From: an uncultured Algibacter sp.
GTDB taxonomy: Bacteria > Bacteroidota > Bacteroidia > Flavobacteriales > Flavobacteriaceae
Direction of reading: 5' to 3'
Assembly (NCBI GenBank): GCA_938003745.1
Contig: CALKXS010000030.1
Coordinates: 1-63,246 of the forward strand
DNA: 63,246 nt
The notes beneath the pieces are model-generated. The model did no database searches and was not told where the DNA came from. It saw only the letters and a list, made by a program, of their open reading frames with translations. The position numbers and the translations under genes are program-made. Within the stretch, counting starts at the first letter, position 1; each line of letters opens with the position of its first letter. Below, piece after piece: positions 26,902 through 34,569 of the stretch.

Positions 26902-28476
26902 ATGGGAATTATTTCATTCGTAGGCTTTACATTATTAGTAGCCATTATATCATATTTAGCCACTCGAAAAACAAACGAAAATACTTCCGATGGTTATTTT
27001 TTAGGAGGACGAAGTTTAACAGCAACTGTAATAGCGGGTTCTTTATTGTTAACCAACCTGTCTACAGAGCAAATTGTTGGATTAAACGGAGATGCCTATA
27101 ACGATGGTGTATTAGTTATGGCTTGGGAAACTTTAGCAGCCATTGCTATGGTAATAACTGCAGTGTTTTTATTGCCACGTTATTTAAAAGGCGGTATATC
27201 TACCATTCCTACGTTTTTAGAAAGGCGATTTGATAGTACAACAAAGGCTTTAACATCAGGTTTATTTCTAACGGGATATGCTGTGGTATTATTACCAATG
27301 GTATTGTTTACAGGCTCTAAAGCCATTAGTGGTATGTTTAATATTCCCGAAATGCTTGAGGTTAGTGAATGGGAATCAGTTTGGATTTGCGTTTGGGGTA
27401 TTGGTATCATCGGTTCTATTTATGCCATTTTTGGAGGCTTAAAAGCTGTAGCTGTATCAGATACTATTAACGCCGTTGGTTTATTAATTGGTGGGCTTTT
27501 AATTCCGGTTTTCGGATTAATGTCTATAAGTGACGACGGTAGTCTTTTTGGTGGGTTAACTAAATTAACCACAGAAAACCCTGAGAAATTTAATGCTATT
27601 GGTGGCGACGATTCCTCAATACCATTCGTCACTATATTTACAGGTATGATGTTGGTACAATTATTCTATTGGGGCAGTAACCAGCAAATAATTCAACGCG
27701 CATTAGGTGCAAAAAACTTAGCCGAAGGACAAAAAGGATTAACCATTGCGGCATTCATAAAAATATTAGGTCCTATTATAGTAGTGTTACCAGGTATAAT
27801 AGCATTTCATAAATATGGAACCGGTATGCATACCAGCGATGTATATCCAACATTAGTGGCCGATGTTTTACCAGAAGTATGGATTGGCTTTTTTGCAGCC
27901 GTATTATTTGGCGCGATTTTAAGCTCATTCAATTCCGCATTAAACAGTTGTGTAACACTCTATGGAGTCGATATTTATAAGCAATTTATAAACAAGGATG
28001 CAGGAGAGTTAGAAATTGTTAAAAAGGGAAAGCGCTTCGGAGTGATTTTAGCATTTTTCGCTATGATAATTGCACCATTCTTAGTTTATGCCGATAGTAT
28101 TTTTGGTTATCTACAAACCGTAAACGGCGCCTATAGCGTGCCTATTTTAAGCGTTATTCTAATGGGTATAGTTACTAAACGTGTGCCTGCTATAGCAGCC
28201 AAAGTGGGCATTATATTTGCATTCTCTATTTACGTAATATACATTATTTTATCAAACGGACTTGGCATAATTGATATGCATATGCTACACATGCAAGCCA
28301 TAACCTTTGTGTTAACTATAACCATCATGTTGGTTATAGGGAAATTAAAACCAAGAGAAACCGATTACGAGCAGCCATATACCGAACAAGTAGATGTAAC
28401 ACCATGGAAACCCGTAAAAATTATCGGGATATTTATCTGTTTAATAGTGGTGTCAACATATTTTATTTTTAGTTAA
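26902..28476 (+). CDS. SLC5/SSS sodium:sugar symporter, probably for xylose
   Basis: This 524-residue membrane protein has about 14 helices and sodium/solute symporter motifs: TSDGYFLGGRSLTA near the N-terminus, NLSTEQIVGLNGDAY, and WGSNQQIIQRALGAKNLAEG. It resembles SglT-like sugar carriers of Bacteroidota. Its position 3' of xylB and xylA points to D-xylose uptake, an inference from context. A strong terminator follows at 28510-28545. Confidence 0.88.
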   Translation: MGIISFVGFTLLVAIISYLATRKTNENTSDGYFLGGRSLTATVIAGSLLLTNLSTEQIVGLNGDAYNDGVLVMAWETLAAIAMVITAVFLLPRYLKGGISTIPTFLERRFDSTTKALTSGLFLTGYAVVLLPMVLFTGSKAISGMFNIPEMLEVSEWESVWICVWGIGIIGSIYAIFGGLKAVAVSDTINAVGLLIGGLLIPVFGLMSISDDGSLFGGLTKLTTENPEKFNAIGGDDSSIPFVTIFTGMMLVQLFYWGSNQQIIQRALGAKNLAEGQKGLTIAAFIKILGPIIVVLPGIIAFHKYGTGMHTSDVYPTLVADVLPEVWIGFFAAVLFGAILSSFNSALNSCVTLYGVDIYKQFINKDAGELEIVKKGKRFGVILAFFAMIIAPFLVYADSIFGYLQTVNGAYSVPILSVILMGIVTKRVPAIAAKVGIIFAFSIYVIYIILSNGLGIIDMHMLHMQAITFVLTITIMLVIGKLKPRETDYEQPYTEQVDVTPWKPVKIIGIFICLIVVSTYFIFS

Positions 28477-28509
28477 CCAGTATTTAAATAATTCTATAAC
28501 ATAATAATG

Positions 28510-28545
28510 AACCTGATATGTTTTTATAACGTATCAGGTTTTTTA
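28510..28545 (+). terminator. Intrinsic terminator after the xylose genes
   Basis: AACCTGATA (28510-28518) pairs with TATCAGGTT (28532-28540), extendable by a G-U and a C-G pair, and is followed by TTTTTT. The loop is about 10 bases. It lies 33 bases beyond the symporter stop. Confidence 0.85.
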
Positions 28546-28769
28546 TAGGCGTTACCCATGAGGCGGCCTATTCATTATATCTTTCTTGTGCTTAATATAT
28601 TTCAGTATCTCATTAATTAGATGTCTGTATTAAAAGTTTTGTCTTTTAATACGACTTAATTAGCAGAAGAAAAGGTATCGTTATTATCCATAAGGCAACA
28701 AATCGTGTTATCATCAAAAGTTTCATGTTATAAAATCATGTTAATTTTAAATAGATTTAAAGAGTTCTC

Positions 28770-28829
28770 GTTTTTTTATAACTTAGATTCAAGTCATAAA
28801 CGCAACAGTTTTAGCTGTTATAAAAAAAC
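28770..28829. repeat. 13-nt inverted repeat pair
   Basis: GTTTTTTTATAAC (28770-28782) is the exact reverse complement of GTTATAAAAAAAC (28817-28829). The 34 bases between include a smaller AACAG/CTGTT hairpin. The right arm abuts the 52-base palindrome that follows, making one long structured block. Confidence 0.75.
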
Positions 28830-28879
28830 TCTTCACACTTTTTCATTTTGCCCAGGCAAAATGAAAAAGTGTGAAGAGT
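28828..28879. repeat. 52-base near-perfect palindrome at the cas13b truncation
   Basis: A 25-base arm beginning ACTCTTCACACTTTTTC and ending TTTTGCC is followed by CA and then its exact reverse complement (GGCAAAATG through GTGAAGAGT). Twenty-five perfectly paired bases with a two-base spacer is far beyond a normal terminator. It lies 26 bases from the last stop of the cas13b relic. It could be a palindromic mobile remnant, a rearrangement scar or a very strong terminator. Confidence 0.9.
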
Positions 28880-28905
28880 ACTAAAAAGGTTATATTTTTA
28901 GGTCG

Positions 28906-31075
28906 CTAAAACTTGAAAATAATGGCCCATTTAGAATGACCTAAAAACCACTCTTTTTGCTTCTCAATACTCTTTATTTCATAAATTTTTTTAGTAAAAG
29001 CGTTAAAGACCTCATCGTTAAACTCTACCGAGTCTTTTCTTAAAGCATTTAAATACTTTGCTCTTTTTAGCAAATACTCCTCACAAAAAATAAATAATGT
29101 TTTTTAGAAAAATCTATTCCATTAAAAGGGTTATCCTCTTTTAAATCCAGTTTCAATTCTTCTTTAATATACAGTTGCACTTCTTCTCTTTTAACATCAT
29201 AAAAAGCGAACAAATCTTGAAATATTGATACTTGATATCCTTTTAATTCTTTCTCTAGTAATAGGTCTTACAAAACGTTTAATATCGTTAGCTAACCATT
29301 TTGCTATTTTACCTTTTTCTATATTCGAAAATTTATTTGGATATTTTAATACTCTTCTATACTCCAATGGTTTTATCAATTCCTCCCTCTCTATGGCTCT
29401 AATTAATTTAAACTTGCCAATACCCTTAACAGGCAATTTTATTGCTTTTTTAAGTTTATTTGGTATCCTTTTATCATTAACATCAGCATTTATATCAAAA
29501 TTTCTTATTAAACTTTGTTGCTTAAAATTTTTTGATTTAATAACATTTCCGATTTCTTTTGGTGTTTTTTTATCAATTAAAAGAGCATATAATAAGGCGG
29601 GTAATTCATTAAAACTAAGAAAAGCAACAGGTTTCTTTATTACATCCTCAAAACCTAATTTATCTACAATTTCAAACTTAGATAGTTTACCTCCTTCACT
29701 GTCTCACAATGCTTCAGTATTACCTAATGTATTATTTATATTAAGCCAAAAGCTAATATTATTATGGTTAAACTGACAACTTGGAGCAGGAAACTCTGGT
29801 CAATCGTTAATTATTTTTTTTCTAGGGTTTTAAAAAATAATCTTTCTTTTGTTTTGTTGCTTCAGACAGCTTAGTAAAAACAGTGGTTTTCGCAAAAACT
29901 TTACGCTCAGTTTCAAAAATACTGTTTTATGATTTTAGACTTGTATGATGGTTAAATTCACCTAAGTTTACATGAAATCTTAAATTTTGGAAACGTATTA
30001 TTTCCTCTAGAAATCTGATAGCGAAATAAGGAAAACTGTTTTGGTATCGTTTCCTAATAACTTCTTGAGAAACTAAACCTTAGTCACTATTTCCATTAAA
30101 GCTCGCATTATCTTTAAAATAAACATTTAAATCTTCAATAAACTCTTGCTTTTAATAACGTCCAAATGCAGATATAATTCATTCGGGCATTTTGTAACCT
30201 CTGAAACCATTTGTAATAATGATAATAATAATAATAATGAATCATTAGAGTGTTCACTTTTGAATAACTTTCTAATATCTTTATAGCATAAAAACGTAAG
30301 TATCCACCGACTTATAATATATTTTAATGTTTTATTTCCTTTTAAATATTTGGTATAACTTAGTAAAATTCCTGTTTGCTTTTTATTTAAAAATAATGAC
30401 ATGAACAAAATAAAACCATAGTTGCTAAACTTGTTTTCGTTATGAACTTTTGAAACAGCATTTAAACTCAACACCTCTTTTTCATTTTTATTATCATTAT
30501 AAATAAACGATCTAAAAACAAAATTCAAAATATAGTTTACTTCAAGTTCTGGTTTTATATAATACCGTTTCTTTCACCTCTAGATAAATTTTTATATAGT
30601 TATCAATACCTATTTTCGAATTCTCAATTACTTCATTAAACTCCTCTACATACTTATTTGATAAATAGGTCTTATACTCTTCGTACTTTACTTTGTTTTT
30701 TTTGACAGTTTTCGCACTGATTAACATAAGGTCATCCAATATTTCAAAAATTAATGGATTAAGCCTAATATCATCATGGACGCCATGCGTATAATAATTT
30801 CCTTAAAGAGGCTCTTGTTTCATATTTCAAGTATTTAACAAAAACTAAAGATTCAGATATACAGCTAATTCTATAATTCCAATCTGCATCTGTTATAGCA
30901 TCATTAAATACCTATAATATTAATCCTTTTTTTATACAAGAAGAATTAACCCTTGTGCTAAGTTCTGTAAATGTTAAGTCCAAATTATTTAGAGCAGTAT
31001 TTAAAAGCCTTGCAAAAAATATTTGTGAGAAGTATTATTAAAATCTAAATATTTATTTCCTCTATTAACCATCAT
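28906..31075 (-). pseudogene. cas13b: Decayed cas13b (type VI-B CRISPR RNA-guided RNase), C-terminus missing
   Basis: From ATG at 31075 the minus strand encodes, across several frames, most of a Cas13b protein. In order: HEPN1 start HKYFLQGFLNTALNNLDLT; the RxxxxH site at 30803-30785, which reads LRNYYTHGVHDD if one A is removed; FEILDDLMLI; FMSLFLNKKQ; KCPNELYLHL; YQNSFPYFAIRFLEE; LRFHVNLGEF; FLSFNELPALLYALL; KIAKWLANDIKRF; KGYQ and FAFYDVKREE. These fit the Cas13b core. In-frame stops occur near 30912, 30080, 29927, 29822, 29800 and 29704, and frameshifts near 31009, 30799, 30540, 30155, 29815, 29245 and 29098. About 720 of the usual 1,100-1,200 residues remain; HEPN2 is absent. It cannot encode a working effector. 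Identification is by motif memory, not search. Confidence 0.85.
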
Positions 31076-31123
31076 TGAATGTAAAATTTTCACTTAATTA
31101 CTTACAAAAAGTAAGATTTTACA

Positions 31124-31155
31124 CAAATATAATAGAAGTAAAAAAATATACCAAA
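31124..31155 (-). promoter_or_regulatory. Bacteroidota-type promoter of the cas13b relic
   Basis: On the minus strand TTTG (31155-31152) is followed after exactly 20 bases by TATATTTG (31131-31124), a full match to the Bacteroidota consensus TTTG-N19-21-TAnnTTTG. It lies about 50 bases upstream of the relic's ATG. The leader also holds a CTTAC-TTTTT-GTAAG hairpin. Confidence 0.65.
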
Positions 31156-31230
31156 CTACAATCAAAATTATAGTTAAGATGCATTTTTTTTAGCTAATAA
31201 AGTCTAGTATTCAAACAAGATATTACTTCT

Positions 31231-31494
31231 ATGTTATGTAGCAGTGAGCAAAGAAAAAAGTATGACGCAATTATTACGGAAATTAAGTGGAACATTCTCC
31301 CTCTTCTGAACTATAAAAAAGAAAAAAGCTTGTTTGCGGAATTAGAAAAAGCTACCGAATATCTTAAATTTCGGATCTCTATAATCAAACGGAAGTGAAA
31401 TATTTTGCGGAATAAGAAAAAAAACGGAACTCACTCAAACTCCGAAAAAGGTCAAGCCTAACTTTATGAATAAACCAAAACCGCTACATAACAT
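31231..31494. repeat. 264-base segment bounded by a perfect 12-nt inverted repeat, with a broken small ORF
   Basis: ATGTTATGTAGC (31231-31242) and GCTACATAACAT (31483-31494) are exact inverted copies. Between them is a short plus-strand frame from ATG 31231 to TGA 31396-31398 (55 residues, containing SLFAELEKATEYLKF), which seems to continue in another frame as DLYNQTEVKYFAE and KKRNSLKLRKR before further stops. The product is not recognised. The layout suggests a small mobile or cassette-like unit whose gene has decayed. Confidence 0.5.
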
Positions 31495-31620
31495 TGTATA
31501 AAAAATAATACGTATTTTAGTAAGAAATTTATAAGGTAGTGTTTGTTTACTAACTCTGATTTTCCTACGGAAAATCCTAGAGCTCAAAATAACGCACTAT
31601 TCTTATACGCAGCCGTTGTA
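31495..31620. repeat. Dispersed flavobacterial intergenic element with hairpin
   Basis: The stretch TTGTATAAAAAATAATACG ... AACTCTGATTTTCCTACGGAAAATC ... CGCACTATTCTTATACGCAGCCGTTGTA looks like a repetitive element seen after small genes in this family. GATTTTCC-TAC-GGAAAATC (31558-31576) is a perfect hairpin. The recollection of the family pattern is from memory; within this window there is a single copy. Confidence 0.45.
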
Positions 31621-31650
31621 TTTATCCTTCAAATATAGAGTTACCACAAC
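31615..31650. repeat. Single 36-nt sequence with the ends of a type VI-B CRISPR direct repeat
   Basis: The sequence starts GTTGTATTTATCC and ends AGTTACCACAAC, exactly 36 nt. Cas13b direct repeats are 36 nt, begin GTTG and end ACAAC. It lies 540 bases upstream of the cas13b relic. Only one copy exists here and no spacers flank it. Its first six bases also belong to the end of the preceding dispersed element, so chance is a serious alternative. Confidence 0.35.
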
Positions 31651-31801
31651 TTACGATGCTTACACAATAACCTCTAACGTTTTGTGCTTACTCTTCTAAA
31701 GATGAAAAAATCAACAAATATTTTTTCTTATAAGACACAAAACTATACTTCTAAAAAAACAAAGTAAGCAATCTAACGTAAATCAGACAAACAAATAACC
31801 T
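31651..31801. other. Non-coding stretch upstream of mannosyltransferase gene
   Basis: Together with the segments above, this completes the 738-base gap between the cas13b relic and the mannosyltransferase. I see AT-rich sequence with no open frame of note and no second copy of the 36-nt repeat-like sequence. Confidence 0.5.
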
Positions 31802-31809
31802 TATATTTG
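31802..31809 (+). promoter_or_regulatory. Candidate -7 element TATATTTG very close to a start codon
   Basis: TATATTTG matches the Bacteroidota -7 consensus TAnnTTTG and ends 4 bases before the ATG at 31814. If used, the transcript would start at or within a few bases of the ATG (leaderless). No clear -33 TTTG is seen at the right distance, so support is partial. Confidence 0.3.
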
Positions 31810-31813
31810 GCAC

Positions 31814-33295
31814 ATGCTTTTAAACCCTACTTTTTTTAAATTAAACAAAATACCATTATTACTTGCAGCGGTTTCTATGGTATTATACACTACGTTTGCT
31901 CACCATTTAGTAAGAACAGATTACATTAAGCTTATAACCCTTTATTTAGCCTTGTTTGGGTTGTTTTATAAGCTTATGCAAGTCACTAAACATAATATTA
32001 ATTTTTTAACAGCAATAGCCTTTTTATGTCGCGCCGTTTTTATTCTAGCTATTCCCAACTTATCTCAAGATTTCTATCGTTTTATATGGGATGGACGTAT
32101 ACTATTAGAAGGCATAAACCCCTATTTAAACACTGTAGAATCTTTTATATCTAATGGTGAATACCCTGTAGCTCAAGCTCAAGAATTATATGATGGCATG
32201 GGCACATTAAACGGAAGCCACTTTACTAACTACCCGCCAATAAACCAACTTTGTTTTGTTATAGCTGGCGTATTTGCAGGTAAAAGTATTTTAGGGTCTG
32301 CCATAGTTTTACGACTCCTAATTATTGCTGCTGATTTTGGGACTCTGTTTTACGGTAAAAAGTTATTAGAAAAATTAAACATTCCAGTTTATAATATCTT
32401 TTGGTATATATTAAATCCATTTATCATCATAGAACTAACTGGTAATCTTCATTTTGAAGGCGTCATGATATTCTTTTTAATCTGGAGTTTATACCTTTTA
32501 CATATTGGCAAATGGCAATTTGCAGCAATTATTTTAGCGTTCTCAATTTCGGTAAAGTTAATTCCACTACTGTTTTTGCCTTTGTTTTTTCAGTTTTTTA
32601 TTAAACAGAAGGTCATTGCGAACAACGTGAAGCAATCTACTAATAAGGATGAGATTACGTCGTCGCATACACCTCATAATAACATTAAAAACTCTTCTAA
32701 CAATCCAAACAAAAAATGGATTTCTGTCTTCGCAGGAATAAGAAGATTAGTAGGTTTCTACGCCATTGTAGGCATCACCACACTACTCCTTTTTGCTCCA
32801 TTTTACTCATCAGAATTCATACATAATTACTCAAAAACAGTTGCGCTTTGGTTTCAAAACTTCGAGTTTAATGCTAGTATTTATTACATCGCACGGGAAA
32901 TAGGGTATCTTTTTAGAGGCTGGAACGAGATCGCTATTATTGGTAAAATAACACCAATACTTGTTATTCTTGTTATATTAATCATGACTTTTTTCAGAAA
33001 AAACAAAACCACTGTAGAGTTAATTTCAGTCATGCTTCTTGCGCTTACTTTTTACTATTTTACAACCACAACTGTTCACCCTTGGTATGTAGCAACGCTT
33101 TTAATACTGTCTGTATTTACAAAATATAAATTCCCAGTAGTTTGGAGCCTTGTTATAATATTCAGTTATCTTGCTTATGTTAATATTGATAAGGCTAATA
33201 AGTCTGAAAATCTTTGGGTTATTGCCATAGAGTATATTATAGTTTACACCGTGTTCTTCTGGGAAATTTTCAAACCCAAAACGAAAGGCCTTTAG
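31814..33295 (+). CDS. GT-C/GT87-like polytopic mannosyltransferase with a repeat-derived internal segment
   Basis: This 493-residue membrane protein has about 11 helices and an early acidic loop DFYRFIWDGRILLEGINPY, the region that holds the catalytic aspartate in polyprenyl-phosphate-dependent mannosyltransferases, and later TTTTVHPWYVATLL. It would move mannose from polyprenyl phosphate in the outer leaflet. Residues about 267-310 (32612-32742) are polar, asparagine-rich and encoded by dispersed-repeat DNA; they fall in a loop after a helix ending FFQFFIKQK. The frame is kept, so the protein may still work. No other gene is coupled to it upstream. Confidence 0.8.
   Translation: MLLNPTFFKLNKIPLLLAAVSMVLYTTFAHHLVRTDYIKLITLYLALFGLFYKLMQVTKHNINFLTAIAFLCRAVFILAIPNLSQDFYRFIWDGRILLEGINPYLNTVESFISNGEYPVAQAQELYDGMGTLNGSHFTNYPPINQLCFVIAGVFAGKSILGSAIVLRLLIIAADFGTLFYGKKLLEKLNIPVYNIFWYILNPFIIIELTGNLHFEGVMIFFLIWSLYLLHIGKWQFAAIILAFSISVKLIPLLFLPLFFQFFIKQKVIANNVKQSTNKDEITSSHTPHNNIKNSSNNPNKKWISVFAGIRRLVGFYAIVGITTLLLFAPFYSSEFIHNYSKTVALWFQNFEFNASIYYIAREIGYLFRGWNEIAIIGKITPILVILVILIMTFFRKNKTTVELISVMLLALTFYYFTTTTVHPWYVATLLILSVFTKYKFPVVWSLVIIFSYLAYVNIDKANKSENLWVIAIEYIIVYTVFFWEIFKPKTKGL
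32612..32742. repeat. Two dispersed-repeat fragments embedded in a coding region
   Basis: The first (32612-32683) begins GTCATTGCGAACAACGTGAA, continues GCAATCT, and after a short spacer runs GAGATTACGTCGTCGCAT ... CTCATAATAAC, the usual two-arm layout of the GTCATTGCGAG palindromic repeat. The second (32716-32742), ATGGATTTCTGTCTTCGCAG then GAATAAG, matches the GGATTCCTGTCTTCGCAGGAATGAC type. Both are normally intergenic. Confidence 0.7.
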
Positions 33296-33519
33296 ACTAA
33301 TAACAAACTGTCAATTCTATAAATTATAGCATTTGTTTTATCATCAACCACTTCCGAAAAACTAAGTTTAAACAGTGATTTAACATAAACTTGATTGGTT
33401 TTTAAGTTATATTTATACAAAGCCTTCGGGCTTATTTCATCAAAATCTATTTGTATTCCGCCTTCAAACAAAAACGAATACAATTCATTTTCATATTGCA
33501 GAAAAGTTGCAACTCCCAT
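33292..33519 (-). CDS. Small hypothetical protein
   Basis: This 75-residue protein (MGVATFLQYENELYSFLFEG) has no signal peptide, no membrane segment and no motif I recognise; predicted mixed alpha/beta. Its 3' end overlaps the stop of the convergent mannosyltransferase gene by 4 bases. It is separated from the next minus-strand gene by a clear terminator, so it must have its own promoter. It may be real, given codon use like its neighbours, but support is limited. Confidence 0.45.
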   Translation of the reverse strand: MGVATFLQYENELYSFLFEGGIQIDFDEISPKALYKYNLKTNQVYVKSLFKLSFSEVVDDKTNAIIYRIDSLLLV

Positions 33520-33584
33520 TAATAGTTATTTATTTTCTTAATAAATCAATGTTTGAGTTATTACAAACCATCAATTAGTTCAAA

Positions 33585-33620
33585 CAAAAAAATCCTGTAT
33601 AGTTTATAGCATACAGGATT
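33585..33620 (-). terminator. Intrinsic terminator after the pseudouridine synthase gene
   Basis: AATCCTGTAT (33591-33600) and ATACAGGATT (33611-33620) form a perfect 10-bp stem with a 10-base loop. Read on the minus strand the hairpin is followed by a run of T, which fits termination of the upstream minus-strand gene. Confidence 0.85.
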
Positions 33621-33643
33621 GTAAAAATATATTTTTTTAATAT

Positions 33644-34501
33644 TTATAACATTTTAAGCGTATTCAATTCTAGTTCTGTTAAATGTTTCCAGCTACCACG
33701 CGGAATATCTTTTTTAGTAAGATGCCCAATTGCAACACAGTCTAAACTTTCAATCTCGTACTTTAAATATTCAAAAATAGTTCTAATAACAATATTACCA
33801 GTATTCTTTATTTTAAGACCTATTTCCTTTTTTGATGCGCCGTCGATATAACTAATTTCTTCAACATTAATAAGCTTACCTTCAATTCTCATTCCAGCTT
33901 GAACCTTTTTCAAATCTTCTAAAAGTAAATTTTTATTTAATTCTATATGAAATAAACGCGGTACACCATGTTTAGAATTTGTAAACTTAGAAGCAACTGT
34001 ATCATCATTAGTAAACAATATTAATCCCTTAGAGTTTCTTCCTAAACGACCAATAGGTTTAATACGAGATGATGTTGCATTTGCAACCAAATCCATCACC
34101 GTTCGTCCTTTACCTTCGCTTGTCGTTGTAGCAAACCCTTTTGGCTTGTTAAGTAATACATAAGCCTTCTTTTCTGGATTGATACGCGCACCATCATATC
34201 TTACTTCATCACCTATTTTAACCTTATGCCCCATTTCTACAACAACCTTTCCATTAACAGAAACAAGACCTGTAGCAATATGCACATCTGCCTCTCTTCG
34301 TGAACACACGCCAGAGTTAGCAACATATTTGTTTAAACGAATTTCATCTGGATTAGATTTTTTAGATTGTGATCCTTTTTTAGAACCTCCTCCTTGCTTT
34401 TTAAAAGCTGGTTTCCCTTTTGCAAAACTTTTGTCTCCGTGTTTTTTAGAACCATCTACAGCCGTTTTTCCTTTTCTTTGACCACCTTGTTGTTTACTCA
34501 T
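33644..34501 (-). CDS. RluB-type 23S rRNA pseudouridine synthase with basic N-terminal tail
   Basis: This protein of about 285 residues isomerises uridine in 23S rRNA. A lysine/glycine-rich tail (residues 1-50) precedes an S4 RNA-binding domain (IRLNKYVANSGVCSRREAD) and an RsuA/RluB catalytic domain with KPKGFATTTSEGKGRTV, then PIGRLGRNSKGLILFTND, which contains the catalytic-aspartate region. The usual GRLDxxTxGLLL motif reads GRLGRNSKGLIL, with glycine and asparagine where the catalytic aspartate and its neighbour are expected. That change deserves checking. I start at ATG 34501 rather than the GTG 3 bases upstream. Confidence 0.85.
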   Translation of the reverse strand: MSKQQGGQRKGKTAVDGSKKHGDKSFAKGKPAFKKQGGGSKKGSQSKKSNPDEIRLNKYVANSGVCSRREADVHIATGLVSVNGKVVVEMGHKVKIGDEVRYDGARINPEKKAYVLLNKPKGFATTTSEGKGRTVMDLVANATSSRIKPIGRLGRNSKGLILFTNDDTVASKFTNSKHGVPRLFHIELNKNLLLEDLKKVQAGMRIEGKLINVEEISYIDGASKKEIGLKIKNTGNIVIRTIFEYLKYEIESLDCVAIGHLTKKDIPRGSWKHLTELELNTLKML

Positions 34502-34569
34502 CACTTAAATATTTGATGCAAAGATATATTTAAAATTATGATTGACGATTTAAGATTGCTAATTTGTTT

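Larger units (their letters stand above)
28546..28905. other. Non-coding stretch between xylose terminator and cas13b relic
   Basis: No convincing gene is present in these 360 bases. It begins with GGCGTTACCC, a weak echo of the dispersed repeat at 452-541, and contains the nested inverted repeats listed separately at 28770-28879. It corresponds to the place where the missing C-terminal third of the cas13b gene would be expected, so it probably marks a deletion or rearrangement junction. Confidence 0.5.

Noticed and set aside
29225-29776. Open frame of 183 residues on the plus strand within the cas13b region
   Set aside because: It is antisense to the cas13b relic, is low-complexity hydrophobic and has no family features; the minus strand carries the recognisable motifs.
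30210-30242. AAT/ATT trinucleotide tract as a repeat array
   Set aside because: It codes for a leucine run inside the cas13b relic and is a simple-sequence stretch, not a CRISPR or tandem functional array.
31495-31620. Integron attC site
   Set aside because: The sequence has hairpins and looks like a dispersed element, but no paired core sites matching GTTRRRY/RYYYAAC at proper spacing were found and no integrase gene is present.
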